Shown here: positions 11,571 to 17,864 of the stretch, in pieces
Position numbering within the stretch: position 1 is the first letter of the stretch
Layout of the letters: each line of letters opens with the position of its first letter
Source: a virus
Reading direction: 5' to 3' (one strand)
Virus record (IMG/VR): IMGVR_UViG_3300030419_005236
Location: 1-27,177 of that record
Length of the DNA: 27,177 bases
Notes under the pieces: model-generated
The model's input: only the letters and a program-made list of their open reading frames with translations
The model's database searches: none
What the model was told of the DNA's origin: nothing
Position numbers and translations under genes: made by a program

Positions 11571-11890
11571 AATTACAAGAATTACTACCCGTAACCGAAG
11601 TCTCTGGCAAAGTCAAAAGATTCAAACAAAAGCTCATGCGAAGAGGTATAAAGATTAGATATGATAGAGCCGCAGCTGAAAAAGATTTGCAGACTAAGTA
11701 TGGCGGGAAAGGTCAGGTTGTTGGCAAGAAGTTTGGATTAAGAAAAGCATATTATGCTACACCACAAGGAGGTTCAGGCGCATCAAAATCAAGACCTCAG
11801 CTCACTATTAACAAACAAGAAATGGACCAGCTTCATTCAAATGGTAAGATACAAAAGGGCAATGTCGATATAATATATAAAGATGAATAA
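11567..11890 (+). CDS. Small, very basic protein with KLxELxPxxE tag
   Basis: ATG 11567 overlaps the previous gene (ATGA). 107 residues. MKLQELLPVTE carries the tag (Lys2 to Glu11), then VSGKVKRFKQKLMRRG, so cleavage after Glu11 would release a strongly basic domain. The rest is Gly/Lys/Arg-rich (KYGGKGQVVGKKFGLRKAYY). A DNA-condensing internal head protein is an attractive but unproven reading. Confidence 0.7.
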   Translation: MKLQELLPVTEVSGKVKRFKQKLMRRGIKIRYDRAAAEKDLQTKYGGKGQVVGKKFGLRKAYYATPQGGSGASKSRPQLTINKQEMDQLHSNGKIQKGNVDIIYKDE

Positions 11891-11895
11891 AACTG

Positions 11896-11924
11896 TTGTC
11901 TCGCGCTAAAATATTGCGTAATAT
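11896..11924 (+). promoter_or_regulatory. Repeated phage promoter, copy 6
   Basis: TTGTCT (11896-11901), 17-bp spacer starting CGCGC, TAATAT (11919-11924), then GTTAAAAAGGAG with the ATG at 11948. It begins a few bases after the last tagged gene. Confidence 0.75.
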
Positions 11925-11947
11925 CATATAGTTAAAAAGGAGTTATA

Positions 11948-12313
11948 ATGAACATTTTAGACAATTACAAAAATCATCTCACACGTTACACAGATCATTA
12001 CACACATTGTTATTTAAAGTGGTCTAAGAATACTGAATATGCAAAGAAAAAAGTAACAGAGAATCCACCTGTAGTTCGTCCTGGTCGCAAATTTGATAAG
12101 ATAGTTTTTCAGAATTCTATTATGGCATTTGTTGCAAAAGCTAATGGTATACATAAAGGAATTCCATATAAGATGGGAGATGTGTTCAAGTCTGCAACTC
12201 GTAGTCAACCGGCTAAGCATGTACGAGGAAGTATCTTTGCTGAAAGTTATGATGATTGGAATACTTGGACAGGACCTGGTTATATGTTTCAACTCAAGGG
12301 AGATAAAAAATAA
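11948..12313 (+). CDS. Hypothetical protein (121 aa)
   Basis: ATG 11948 behind AAAAAGGAG. A soluble basic protein with a His/Tyr-rich start (YTDHYTHCYLKWSK) and an Arg-Pro linker (PPVVRPGRKFDK). The C-terminal part includes TWTGPGYMFQLKG. The family is not recognised. Its stop overlaps the next start by one base (TAATG). Confidence 0.65.
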   Translation: MNILDNYKNHLTRYTDHYTHCYLKWSKNTEYAKKKVTENPPVVRPGRKFDKIVFQNSIMAFVAKANGIHKGIPYKMGDVFKSATRSQPAKHVRGSIFAESYDDWNTWTGPGYMFQLKGDKK

Positions 12314-12465
12314 TGGAAGGGTTACTTCATACTATTCAACATTCTGTTTCACATTTTTGGTGCTGTTATTGGCCTACCATTAAAGCTATGATATTACCTG
12401 GAATGGGTGTACTTGGTACGTTAAACATTGTTGTATATAAGATAAAGGATTATTTAAAAAGATGA
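12313..12465 (+). CDS. Small membrane protein (50 aa)
   Basis: ATG 12313 in a TAATG overlap; the stop at 12463-12465 overlaps the next ATG (ATGA). The product begins MEGLLHTIQHSVSHFWCCYW. It has a hydrophobic helix at about residues 22-42 (IKAMILPGMGVLGTLNIVVY) and a basic end (KIKDYLKR). The double overlap with its neighbours supports translation. The function is unknown. Confidence 0.6.
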   Translation: MEGLLHTIQHSVSHFWCCYWPTIKAMILPGMGVLGTLNIVVYKIKDYLKR

Positions 12466-12698
12466 CCGATCAACAATTATTCGATAAAATTATGGATACG
12501 TTTGATGGAGTTGTATTAGAAGATGATGTGGAAATATATCGCATTGATGGAAAGAGATATAAGATACAATATGATACATCACGACGTGAATGGTCATGTG
12601 ACTGTCCTAACTATATGTTCCGGATGAGAAAACGTGGTTTGGATTGTAAGCATATTAAAGAGATTAAAAGAAAGAAGTTTGAGGTTTTGATAAAATAA
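12462..12698 (+). CDS. SWIM-type zinc finger protein
   Basis: 78 residues. C46-D-C48, then 13 residues, then C62-K-H64 (WSCDCPN to GLDCKHI) match the SWIM pattern C-x-C-x(n)-C-x-H, preceded by the usual two strands (YKIQYD, REWSCDC). SWIM fingers bind DNA or protein and occur with recombination, helicase and transposase factors. Here the domain is nearly the whole protein, so it is likely an adaptor. ATGA overlap with the previous gene. Confidence 0.75.
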   Translation: MTDQQLFDKIMDTFDGVVLEDDVEIYRIDGKRYKIQYDTSRREWSCDCPNYMFRMRKRGLDCKHIKEIKRKKFEVLIK

Positions 12699-12707
12699 AT
12701 AGTATTT

Positions 12708-12899
12708 ATGAGTGTCATGAAAAAAGATAAGGTTCGCATACAAAAATCTAAACTTCATAAAATCAGAAAACCACGAGCTATACATAAGCCTGAACAAACA
12801 CATAAGGATAGACGCCGTGAATATTATGATAACGATTCCAATTGGAAATCAGAAATGAATGAGGAATTAGATGAATATTACTCTACACGAGAAGATTGA
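12708..12899 (+). CDS. Small highly charged hypothetical protein
   Basis: 63 residues. ATG 12708 (or 12717); no clear ribosome binding site. The first half is very basic (KLHKIRKPRAIHK) and the end acidic (EMNEELDEYY). The start codon lies inside the palindrome ATAAATA-g-TATTTAT (12695-12709). It overlaps the next gene by 29 bases. Confidence 0.5.
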   Translation: MSVMKKDKVRIQKSKLHKIRKPRAIHKPEQTHKDRRREYYDNDSNWKSEMNEELDEYYSTRED

Positions 12900-13107
12900 T
12901 CTGTTAATGCATTGCTTTCCTGATCAGTATATGTTCAGAGGAAAGTATAAACAAATTACTGAAGAACAGACAGAAGCATTATCCTATACTCTCTATTTAA
13001 TGGAAAAGGGTTGGGGAAAGTATTGCGCTACTAATAGAGCTGGTGAAAAGCATAACGTATCAGTTAGGTTTTTGAGAAAGATGTTTAATTTATATTATCG
13101 TTTTTGA
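12871..13107 (+). CDS. Hypothetical protein (78 aa)
   Basis: ATG 12871 follows GAGGAA within the previous gene. It starts MNITLHEKIDLLMHCFPDQ and contains a helix ending YLMEKGWGKYC. Its last 13 bases overlap the end of the convergent minus-strand gene, so this is where two transcription units meet; no terminator hairpin was seen there. Confidence 0.6.
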   Translation: MNITLHEKIDLLMHCFPDQYMFRGKYKQITEEQTEALSYTLYLMEKGWGKYCATNRAGEKHNVSVRFLRKMFNLYYRF

Positions 13108-14078
13108 CGACGTGTAGTTCGTGAGTTTTTATTACCAGGAGTTGTCTGAGTACTTCTCGTTCTTTCTTGATTCACGTTTGTATTTCCAACAACTCTTCCG
13201 TCACGGTTAGTACTAGTAGATGAAGTAGTTTTATTACTTCGACCAATACCAGTTTTTTCCATCTCTTCAGTACGTTTGTTTACCTGTCTTTGAACTTCTG
13301 TTAATGGATTGTCAATCTTCTTTTTGCCCTTAGTCTTCTTAATCTCTCTTTTAATTTTTTCCTTGAGTTGTCTTTGAATCTTACCTTCTACTTGAGGAAA
13401 AGGAATAGATACATCCTTATTTAATTGACTACGATTTCTATCATTATATATTCTATAACAATTAGTGGCAATTGGTGCATCGATTGGATGATCTGGAGGA
13501 CATGTATAATAACCATCACCGGATCTATGTGTAGCATATAGTTCAGCAGGAAACCCGTCCGGGAACACGTATCCACTGTAATCATATACTTGACCAAAAT
13601 TCATTTGCATTTCTTTCTGAGCGTCAGTTAGTTCTACTTCTTCCTTATCTTCCTCAACAGTAGCTGCTGTAGCTGATCCGGGAATAGGTGTTAAAACCCC
13701 AGCTGGATCAATTGGGTGTACAACTCCAACTTTACCTCTGCCCACCATATAAGTACCGTTTTTATGTAAATGGTAAAAGCCTATATATTGTGTTCCGTTT
13801 GGTAAGTTGAACTCACCACCCTTTGTATATAGTCCAGCTGATACGATTGGATCTTCTACAACTGATTCTTTTTCTTGATTACGTAATGGATCAACAAGTT
13901 TGTTATCATCTTCAGGTAAACTCGTTTGTTCCATTCTTACATTAGCGCGGTCATCACGATCGCCAACAGGAGCTGTTGGTGCAACATCTCGCACACGACC
14001 TGTTTGATCAGTATCTGTTTGCGTTGTGATTCCTGTGTTATCACGTGATCGTCCGATATTCGAATACCCATTCGACAT
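13095..14078 (-). CDS. Virion-structural-like protein on the minus strand
   Basis: 327 residues, the only minus-strand gene here. ATG at 14078 behind AGGAG on its strand. Residues 1-75 are polar, rich in Asp, Arg, Thr and Gln. The core reads GGEFNLPNGTQYIGFYHLH, KNGTYMVGRG, then VYDYSGYVFPDGFPAE. A G-E-F-x-L-x2-G-x2-Y-I-G-x-Y-H-x-H-x2-G pattern like this recurs in marine T4-like virion proteins, as I recall it. A basic coiled segment (KIQRQLKEKIKREIKKTKGK) and a Thr/Asn/Arg-rich tail follow. It diverges from 14157 across a shared late-promoter palindrome. The exact virion location is unknown. Confidence 0.65.
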   Translation of the reverse strand: MSNGYSNIGRSRDNTGITTQTDTDQTGRVRDVAPTAPVGDRDDRANVRMEQTSLPEDDNKLVDPLRNQEKESVVEDPIVSAGLYTKGGEFNLPNGTQYIGFYHLHKNGTYMVGRGKVGVVHPIDPAGVLTPIPGSATAATVEEDKEEVELTDAQKEMQMNFGQVYDYSGYVFPDGFPAELYATHRSGDGYYTCPPDHPIDAPIATNCYRIYNDRNRSQLNKDVSIPFPQVEGKIQRQLKEKIKREIKKTKGKKKIDNPLTEVQRQVNKRTEEMEKTGIGRSNKTTSSTSTNRDGRVVGNTNVNQERTRSTQTTPGNKNSRTTRRQKR

Positions 14079-14103
14079 TATAAAACTCCTATAATTTTCT
14101 GTT

Positions 14104-14121
14104 GACTTATAGCTATAAATA
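14104..14121. promoter_or_regulatory. T4-type late promoter, apparently bidirectional
   Basis: TATAAATA (14114-14121) is the exact T4 late -10 box, 36 bases before ATG 14157. The perfect 12-bp palindrome TTATAGCTATAA (14107-14118) gives TATAAGTC on the minus strand, facing the gene ending at 13095. Late recognition would be by the gp55-like factor encoded at 17845. Confidence 0.7.
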
Positions 14122-14156
14122 GTAGTAAGTTAATAATAACTATAAGGAGAATAAAA

Positions 14157-14753
14157 ATGCTGTTGGATAGTCTGCTAGCAGGCGCTATGTTGTTTAGCTC
14201 TTTTTCTATGAGATCACCAAACGTACAACCTAATCCGGATGATTATGAAGTTAGTATTGGTGTAAGCCATCCTGCTTATTATTTCAATCGTCAATGGGAA
14301 AGAGAACTTGGTAAACCTTATATTGATGATTTAGTATGGGTTAAGTTTGAAGATGGAATTTATTTTAAACCTGAATATATGAATAAGGAAAGTCAATCCG
14401 TTAAGTATCTTAAACTTGATTGGCGTAGAGAATGGAAAGGCGCCACATTTGGTTTTACAACACGTAATGATAACGAAAACGTATTTAGCAAGAACTTTGA
14501 AACTTTTCTGTCAGTTGGATTAAATAGGAAAAAAACTTATGGTGAATTAGTTGAAGTAGAAGTTTCCTTTGATGGATACTTTCCACCGGATGATAACGGA
14601 AACACCAAACTTAAAAACTTTGAATTTGAAGATAAGTTTAAAGTGAGCTGGAAGCTTACAGATAAGATTAGATTATATAATATCGGAGAAGTATCAAAGC
14701 TTCAAGGTAAGGAATTTTATAAAGGTAAGATAGGAATAGAAATACAGTTATGA
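14157..14753 (+). CDS. Putative exported/beta-rich protein
   Basis: 198 residues, ATG 14157 behind AAGGAG and the late promoter. The N-terminus LLDSLLAGAMLFSSFSM is a short hydrophobic stretch resembling a signal sequence, but lacks a basic n-region. The rest alternates polar and aromatic residues (YEVSIGVSHPAYYF, GATFGFTTRND, FKVSWKLTDKIRLYNIG) as in beta barrels or beta sandwiches. The function is unknown. It overlaps the next start by four bases (ATGA). Confidence 0.6.
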   Translation: MLLDSLLAGAMLFSSFSMRSPNVQPNPDDYEVSIGVSHPAYYFNRQWERELGKPYIDDLVWVKFEDGIYFKPEYMNKESQSVKYLKLDWRREWKGATFGFTTRNDNENVFSKNFETFLSVGLNRKKTYGELVEVEVSFDGYFPPDDNGNTKLKNFEFEDKFKVSWKLTDKIRLYNIGEVSKLQGKEFYKGKIGIEIQL

Positions 14754-15181
14754 CAAAAACAGTAAATATAAAATGGAATGGTTTAGAAGTATATGTTAAT
14801 GAGTTATGTGATATGATAACTAAGGATTGTCGTGATCGAGGAAGCACACCAAAGGAAACGTTTGAAGGTATTTATGGTATACCAAGAGGTGGGCTCATAA
14901 TAGCAGTTATGATGAGCCATAAACTTGATATTAAATATATTGATAGACTAAATGAGATGTACGGTAAAAAATTCTTAGTAGTAGATGACATTGCAGACAC
15001 AGGACACACATTACGAAGTATGAAAGCGGAAGTATTCGATCACGCTCAATTTGCAACTATACATTATCATAAAGATTCAGTAGTAGAACCTGACTATTGG
15101 GTAAAGCAAAAAGATAATGATTGGATCATATATCCATGGGAAAATCTAGATAGCAAACATATACAGGATTATAAGCTGTAA
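14750..15181 (+). CDS. Phosphoribosyltransferase
   Basis: 143 residues. FLVVDDIADTGHTL (75-88) is the PRPP-binding signature of type I phosphoribosyltransferases, with acidic pair D79-D80. GIPRGG (43-48) is the upstream PPi-loop segment. The closest type is xanthine/hypoxanthine phosphoribosyltransferase, which salvages a purine base and PRPP to the nucleotide. A cytosolic salvage role for phage DNA synthesis is likely; the base cannot be read off. It is coupled to the preceding gene by ATGA. Confidence 0.85.
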   Translation: MTKTVNIKWNGLEVYVNELCDMITKDCRDRGSTPKETFEGIYGIPRGGLIIAVMMSHKLDIKYIDRLNEMYGKKFLVVDDIADTGHTLRSMKAEVFDHAQFATIHYHKDSVVEPDYWVKQKDNDWIIYPWENLDSKHIQDYKL

Positions 15182-15196
15182 TGAATTTTTAAACCC

Positions 15197-15204
15197 TATT
15201 TATA
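15197..15204. promoter_or_regulatory. Late-box sequence TATTTATA
   Basis: TATTTATA lies 22 bases before ATG 15226 and reads TATAAATA on the minus strand. A similar site lies at 18589-18596, at nearly the same distance from its next start. Which strand it serves is open. Confidence 0.35.
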
Positions 15205-15225
15205 TACAAGATGAGGATGGCGAAC

Positions 15226-15555
15226 ATGAATAAAAAACGAGCAAATACCGACACGATTCTGACACACATTATAAGTCGATTAACAGATAATGAGATAGCT
15301 ACTAGCGATATTAAGGATATGCTGATGAAACTTAATTCTACTATGAATGAGATAGTTGAAATATTAGATGTGGTTTTAATAGAAGAAGGTACCATAGAGG
15401 ACTTTGATAAAGTTAAAAATATTAAGTCAAAAAAAGTACTTGTTGAATATGTAATAAGTGACTACTTTCGTAACAATAAAAAAGAAGCGGAACAGTTACT
15501 TGAAGAATTGTTAGAACAAAAAGTACTGTTTACCCGTGATGTAGGAGAAAGCTAA
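15226..15555 (+). CDS. Small helical hypothetical protein (109 aa)
   Basis: ATG 15226 is preferred over 15211 and 15217 because GAGG lies nine bases upstream. It begins MNKKRANTDT. The product is helical, with likely coiled coil at residues 20-50 (SDIKDMLMKLNSTMNEIVE) and an acidic helix later (KKEAEQLLEELLEQK). No family known. Its TAA overlaps the apparent ATC start of the next gene. Confidence 0.65.
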   Translation: MNKKRANTDTILTHIISRLTDNEIATSDIKDMLMKLNSTMNEIVEILDVVLIEEGTIEDFDKVKNIKSKKVLVEYVISDYFRNNKKEAEQLLEELLEQKVLFTRDVGES

Positions 15556-15719
15556 TCGATAATCCTCAAAGCGCTTTATATGATATTGTAGCAATATTAG
15601 AAGAAGCACTTGATACCGAAAATATACATCTTATAAAACAAGCATTGGATAGTTTAAATAAAATAATAGATGATTTAAATGACCGAGACCCCGACTGGAA
15701 TTATTCCGAATTCGACTAA
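15555..15719 (+). CDS. Small acidic protein (54 aa), apparent ATC start
   Basis: The frame has no ATG or GTG anywhere; only a TTG deep inside. AGGAG (15543-15547) sits seven bases before ATC at 15555, which overlaps the previous stop as TAATC, in place of the TAATG seen at 573, 11292 and 12313. The 54 residues read as a proper protein (IDNPQSALYDIVAILEEALD, LIKQALDSLNKIIDDLNDRD), helical and acidic. Upstream the frame closes at TGA 15537. The function is unknown. Confidence 0.55.
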   Translation: MDNPQSALYDIVAILEEALDTENIHLIKQALDSLNKIIDDLNDRDPDWNYSEFD

Positions 15720-15727
15720 AAAAACTG

Positions 15728-15756
15728 TTGCCACGTATACCTTTTTATGCTTAATT
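15728..15756 (+). promoter_or_regulatory. Repeated phage promoter, copy 7
   Basis: TTGCCA (15728-15733), 17-bp spacer starting CGTATAC, TTAATT (15751-15756). The AACTGTTG upstream context is conserved, while the downstream leader differs (ATTAATTGGAG). It drives the probable lysis group. Confidence 0.55.
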
Positions 15757-15780
15757 TTAACTAATTAATTGGAGCATATT

Positions 15781-16302
15781 ATGCAAGTTAAAAATATATG
15801 GAACGTTATTACAATTACGACACTTATGGTAACTGTAATTACAGGATTCATAACAACTAAATTTATGAATACTTATAAAGAGATTTATACAGTTGAAATA
15901 AAAAAGTTACAGCAAGAGGTTGTAGAATTCAAAAAGTTCAAGGCTGATCATATACATCCACATGTTGTAGATGTTACCATGTATCAACCTGTATATCCAC
16001 AAACAGATCGTACACCACATATAACTGCTGATGGTACTAGATTCAATACCAATCAAGCAAGTCGATATCGATTCGTAGCACTGTCTCGAAATTTATTAGC
16101 TCGTTGGGGTGGTCCGTTTAAGTATGGAGATTATATAGTAATAGAAGGAACTCCGAATAAAGATGGTATCTATCAAGTACGAGATACCATGAATCCAAAA
16201 TTTAAAAACGTTGTTGATATTCTCGAGTCTACCAATGTGCGGCCATATAAATACAATAATGTTACATTATATAAACTAATAATAGATAGGAGAGACGTAT
16301 GA
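15781..16302 (+). CDS. Membrane-anchored 3D-domain protein, probable lysis factor
   Basis: ATG 15781 six bases after GGAG. 173 residues: a membrane helix at about 8-25, a coiled-coil stretch (30-55), then a double-psi beta-barrel '3D' domain. Key acidic residues are D76 (TDRTP), D84 (TADG), D117 (YGDYIV), D135 (RDTMN) and D146 (VVDIL). The 3D domain is named for its three conserved Asp and is shared with MltA-type lytic transglycosylases and RlpA-like proteins that act on peptidoglycan. Together with the two membrane proteins that follow, a cell-wall degrading role at lysis is likely, but other murein roles such as entry are possible. Confidence 0.75.
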   Translation: MQVKNIWNVITITTLMVTVITGFITTKFMNTYKEIYTVEIKKLQQEVVEFKKFKADHIHPHVVDVTMYQPVYPQTDRTPHITADGTRFNTNQASRYRFVALSRNLLARWGGPFKYGDYIVIEGTPNKDGIYQVRDTMNPKFKNVVDILESTNVRPYKYNNVTLYKLIIDRRDV

Positions 16303-16508
16303 ACTTTTTTATGAACATGCTGTCTAGTGAAGCGAAAGTATCAAGTAAACGATTTATCGGTTTCATGGCTTTTGTTATGCTAATAGCAAGTTGGACTGCA
16401 GATACTTTCTGGACGTATGAAGTGAAGGATAAGATCTTAGATTGTTTCATGTATATCAGTGTTGTAGGCTTAGGTGTTACAGCAGCTGAAAAATTTGGAA
16501 AGAAATAA
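16299..16508 (+). CDS. Small two-helix membrane protein, holin-like
   Basis: 69 residues, ATGA overlap with the 3D-domain gene. KVSSKRFIGFMAFVMLIASW leads into helix 1 (about 19-34), a short polar loop (VKDKILDC) follows, then helix 2 (47-60) ending GVTAAEKFGKK. The S-K-R-F entry and E-K-F end recur in small phage holin-like proteins. Position and size fit a holin that releases the 3D-domain enzyme. There is no direct proof. Confidence 0.65.
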   Translation: MNFFMNMLSSEAKVSSKRFIGFMAFVMLIASWTADTFWTYEVKDKILDCFMYISVVGLGVTAAEKFGKK

Positions 16509-16542
16509 GGTTATTTACTTATTAACTAACAGGAGAAAGACA

Positions 16543-16764
16543 ATGTTGGAGACAATCGACAACATGAAAGCCTACGTAAGTGCTATAACAGACGCAATGA
16601 TTAATGTGCTTGCTTTAGGTGTGGTTGTAGAGGTTGCATATGGTAAACCATTTTTTGGAATGGGTATCGTTAGTAACATAACAAGTTTAATTGGAACTAT
16701 GTCAGAAACAGGGTTTGTCGGCTTAGTTGCTATATTAGTACTTGTTGGATTGTTTCGTAAATAG
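16543..16764 (+). CDS. Small membrane protein, possible holin/antiholin
   Basis: ATG 16543 seven bases after AGGAG; an upstream in-frame start at 16474 lies in the previous gene. 73 residues with two hydrophobic helices (about 17-32 and 55-71) and a Gly-rich loop (GKPFFGMGIV). Two small membrane proteins in a row next to a murein-active protein suggest a holin/antiholin pair. Its end is followed by the nested hairpins at 16778. Confidence 0.55.
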   Translation: MLETIDNMKAYVSAITDAMINVLALGVVVEVAYGKPFFGMGIVSNITSLIGTMSETGFVGLVAILVLVGLFRK

Positions 16765-16777
16765 TCTGTAGAAAATA

Positions 16778-16843
16778 TGTAATAGGGCTCTAAATTTTTA
16801 GTTCTCACTTTTTAACAACTTAAAAAGCAAGAGTCCTATTACA
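16778..16843 (+). terminator. Nested double hairpin between the lysis group and the HD gene
   Basis: The outer stem pairs TGTAATAGGGCTCT (16778-16791) with AGAGTCCTATTACA (16830-16843), 14 pairs including one G-U. Within its 38-base loop sits a second perfect hairpin, CTTTTTAA (16808-16815) with TTAAAAAG (16820-16827) and loop CAAC. AGGTTTT follows. It may be a terminator, but the form also suits a structured regulatory RNA in front of the HD-domain gene, whose ATG is 18 bases on. Confidence 0.5.
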
Positions 16844-16860
16844 AGGTTTTAGGAAATAAA

Positions 16861-17583
16861 ATGAAAAAAATAAAAACAGTACCAGTCAATAAAATAGTAG
16901 ATCAGTATCAAGAATTGCGTACTTTGGTCGAAAAATATTCTGAGGATAAAGAACAGCTTCAGGCAGTTAATAAGATGTTGGATGACTTCGAACATCAGAT
17001 TACAGGAGCACCTGCTTCCGGAAGATTAAACTACCATAATTGCTTTGTAGGTGGTTTTATAGACCACGTGCTACGAGTACAGGAAACAGCATTTAAAGTA
17101 AAGCAGTTATTACTGACAATGGATATTAATGTATCATGTTCTGATTCAGAAATATTCTTTGCAGCAATATTTCATGATTGGGGAAAGCTAGGAACTCTAG
17201 AAGATCCATATTATGTAAAACAGGATTCATCTTGGCATCAAGAGAAGTTAGGAGAATATTGGAAGCATAATACTGACATGGATTATATGTCAGTTACTGA
17301 CAGAGCACTGTACACTTTACAGGCATATGGAATAAAAGTATCTAATGAAGTATGGAAGGCAATAAAGTTATCTGATGGTATGTTCGAAGATGGTAATGCT
17401 TCATATCTCAAACGACCTTCAGAGTCAGATAATATTTTATATTATATTATCCATTGGGCAGATTGGATGTCAACGGTAGTAGAGAAACAGCATTATGTAC
17501 AAGGATATGATGATGCTCCAATAGAAAAGAATGAAGAACGTGATAAACTAAAGGCTCAGTTTGCTGAGTTGTTTCCTGAATAG
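16861..17583 (+). CDS. HD-domain phosphohydrolase
   Basis: 240 residues. After a helical N-terminus come H59-N-C-F and H69 (FIDHV), then the HD pair H105-D106 (AAIFHDWGK), and a final Asp/Trp segment (IIHWADWMS). This spacing, H...HD...D, binds one or two metal ions in HD hydrolases, which remove phosphate from nucleotides, dNTPs or cyclic nucleotides. Phage relatives include YfbR-like dNMP phosphatases, so a role in nucleotide metabolism or against nucleotide-signal defence is possible. AGGA precedes the start at about seven bases. Confidence 0.8.
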   Translation: MKKIKTVPVNKIVDQYQELRTLVEKYSEDKEQLQAVNKMLDDFEHQITGAPASGRLNYHNCFVGGFIDHVLRVQETAFKVKQLLLTMDINVSCSDSEIFFAAIFHDWGKLGTLEDPYYVKQDSSWHQEKLGEYWKHNTDMDYMSVTDRALYTLQAYGIKVSNEVWKAIKLSDGMFEDGNASYLKRPSESDNILYYIIHWADWMSTVVEKQHYVQGYDDAPIEKNEERDKLKAQFAELFPE

Positions 17584-17585
17584 AT

Positions 17586-17864
17586 ATGTTAGAGATTATC
17601 ATAATAATATTATTAGCTGTTGTCATCTTTGAAGGATTGTTAGTATATTTTTCATTGAAGAGAATATCTCAATACGAAAAGATAATAGCAGAAGTCGATA
17701 ACATAATAGAATATATAACAGAACAGGTCAAAGTACTCGACTCTAAAGGAACTTTCAAATCAGATGATGAAATTGGATTCTTTTGGGAAGCTATTACGAC
17801 TATGTCAAAACTTTTAAACAACCTCTTTGAAAAGGAAGATGTAAATGCCAAAGCAAAAAATTAA
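17586..17864 (+). CDS. Small membrane-anchored coiled-coil protein
   Basis: 92 residues starting two bases after the HD gene stop. An N-terminal membrane helix (3-23, EIIIIILLAVVIFEGLLVYF) is followed by an amphipathic coil (KRISQYEKIIAEVDNIIE) and an acidic segment. It overlaps the gp55 start by 20 bases. The role is unknown; its linkage to gp55 may be simple operon membership. Confidence 0.6.
   Translation: MLEIIIIILLAVVIFEGLLVYFSLKRISQYEKIIAEVDNIIEYITEQVKVLDSKGTFKSDDEIGFFWEAITTMSKLLNNLFEKEDVNAKAKN

Noticed and set aside
12695-12709. ATAAATA-g-TATTTAT as a bidirectional late promoter
   Set aside because: It overlaps the start codon at 12708 and sits among genes already served by a promoter at 11896; kept only as a palindrome.
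13095-13107. Terminator between the convergent genes
   Set aside because: The gene ends overlap by 13 bases and no hairpin plus T-run is present.
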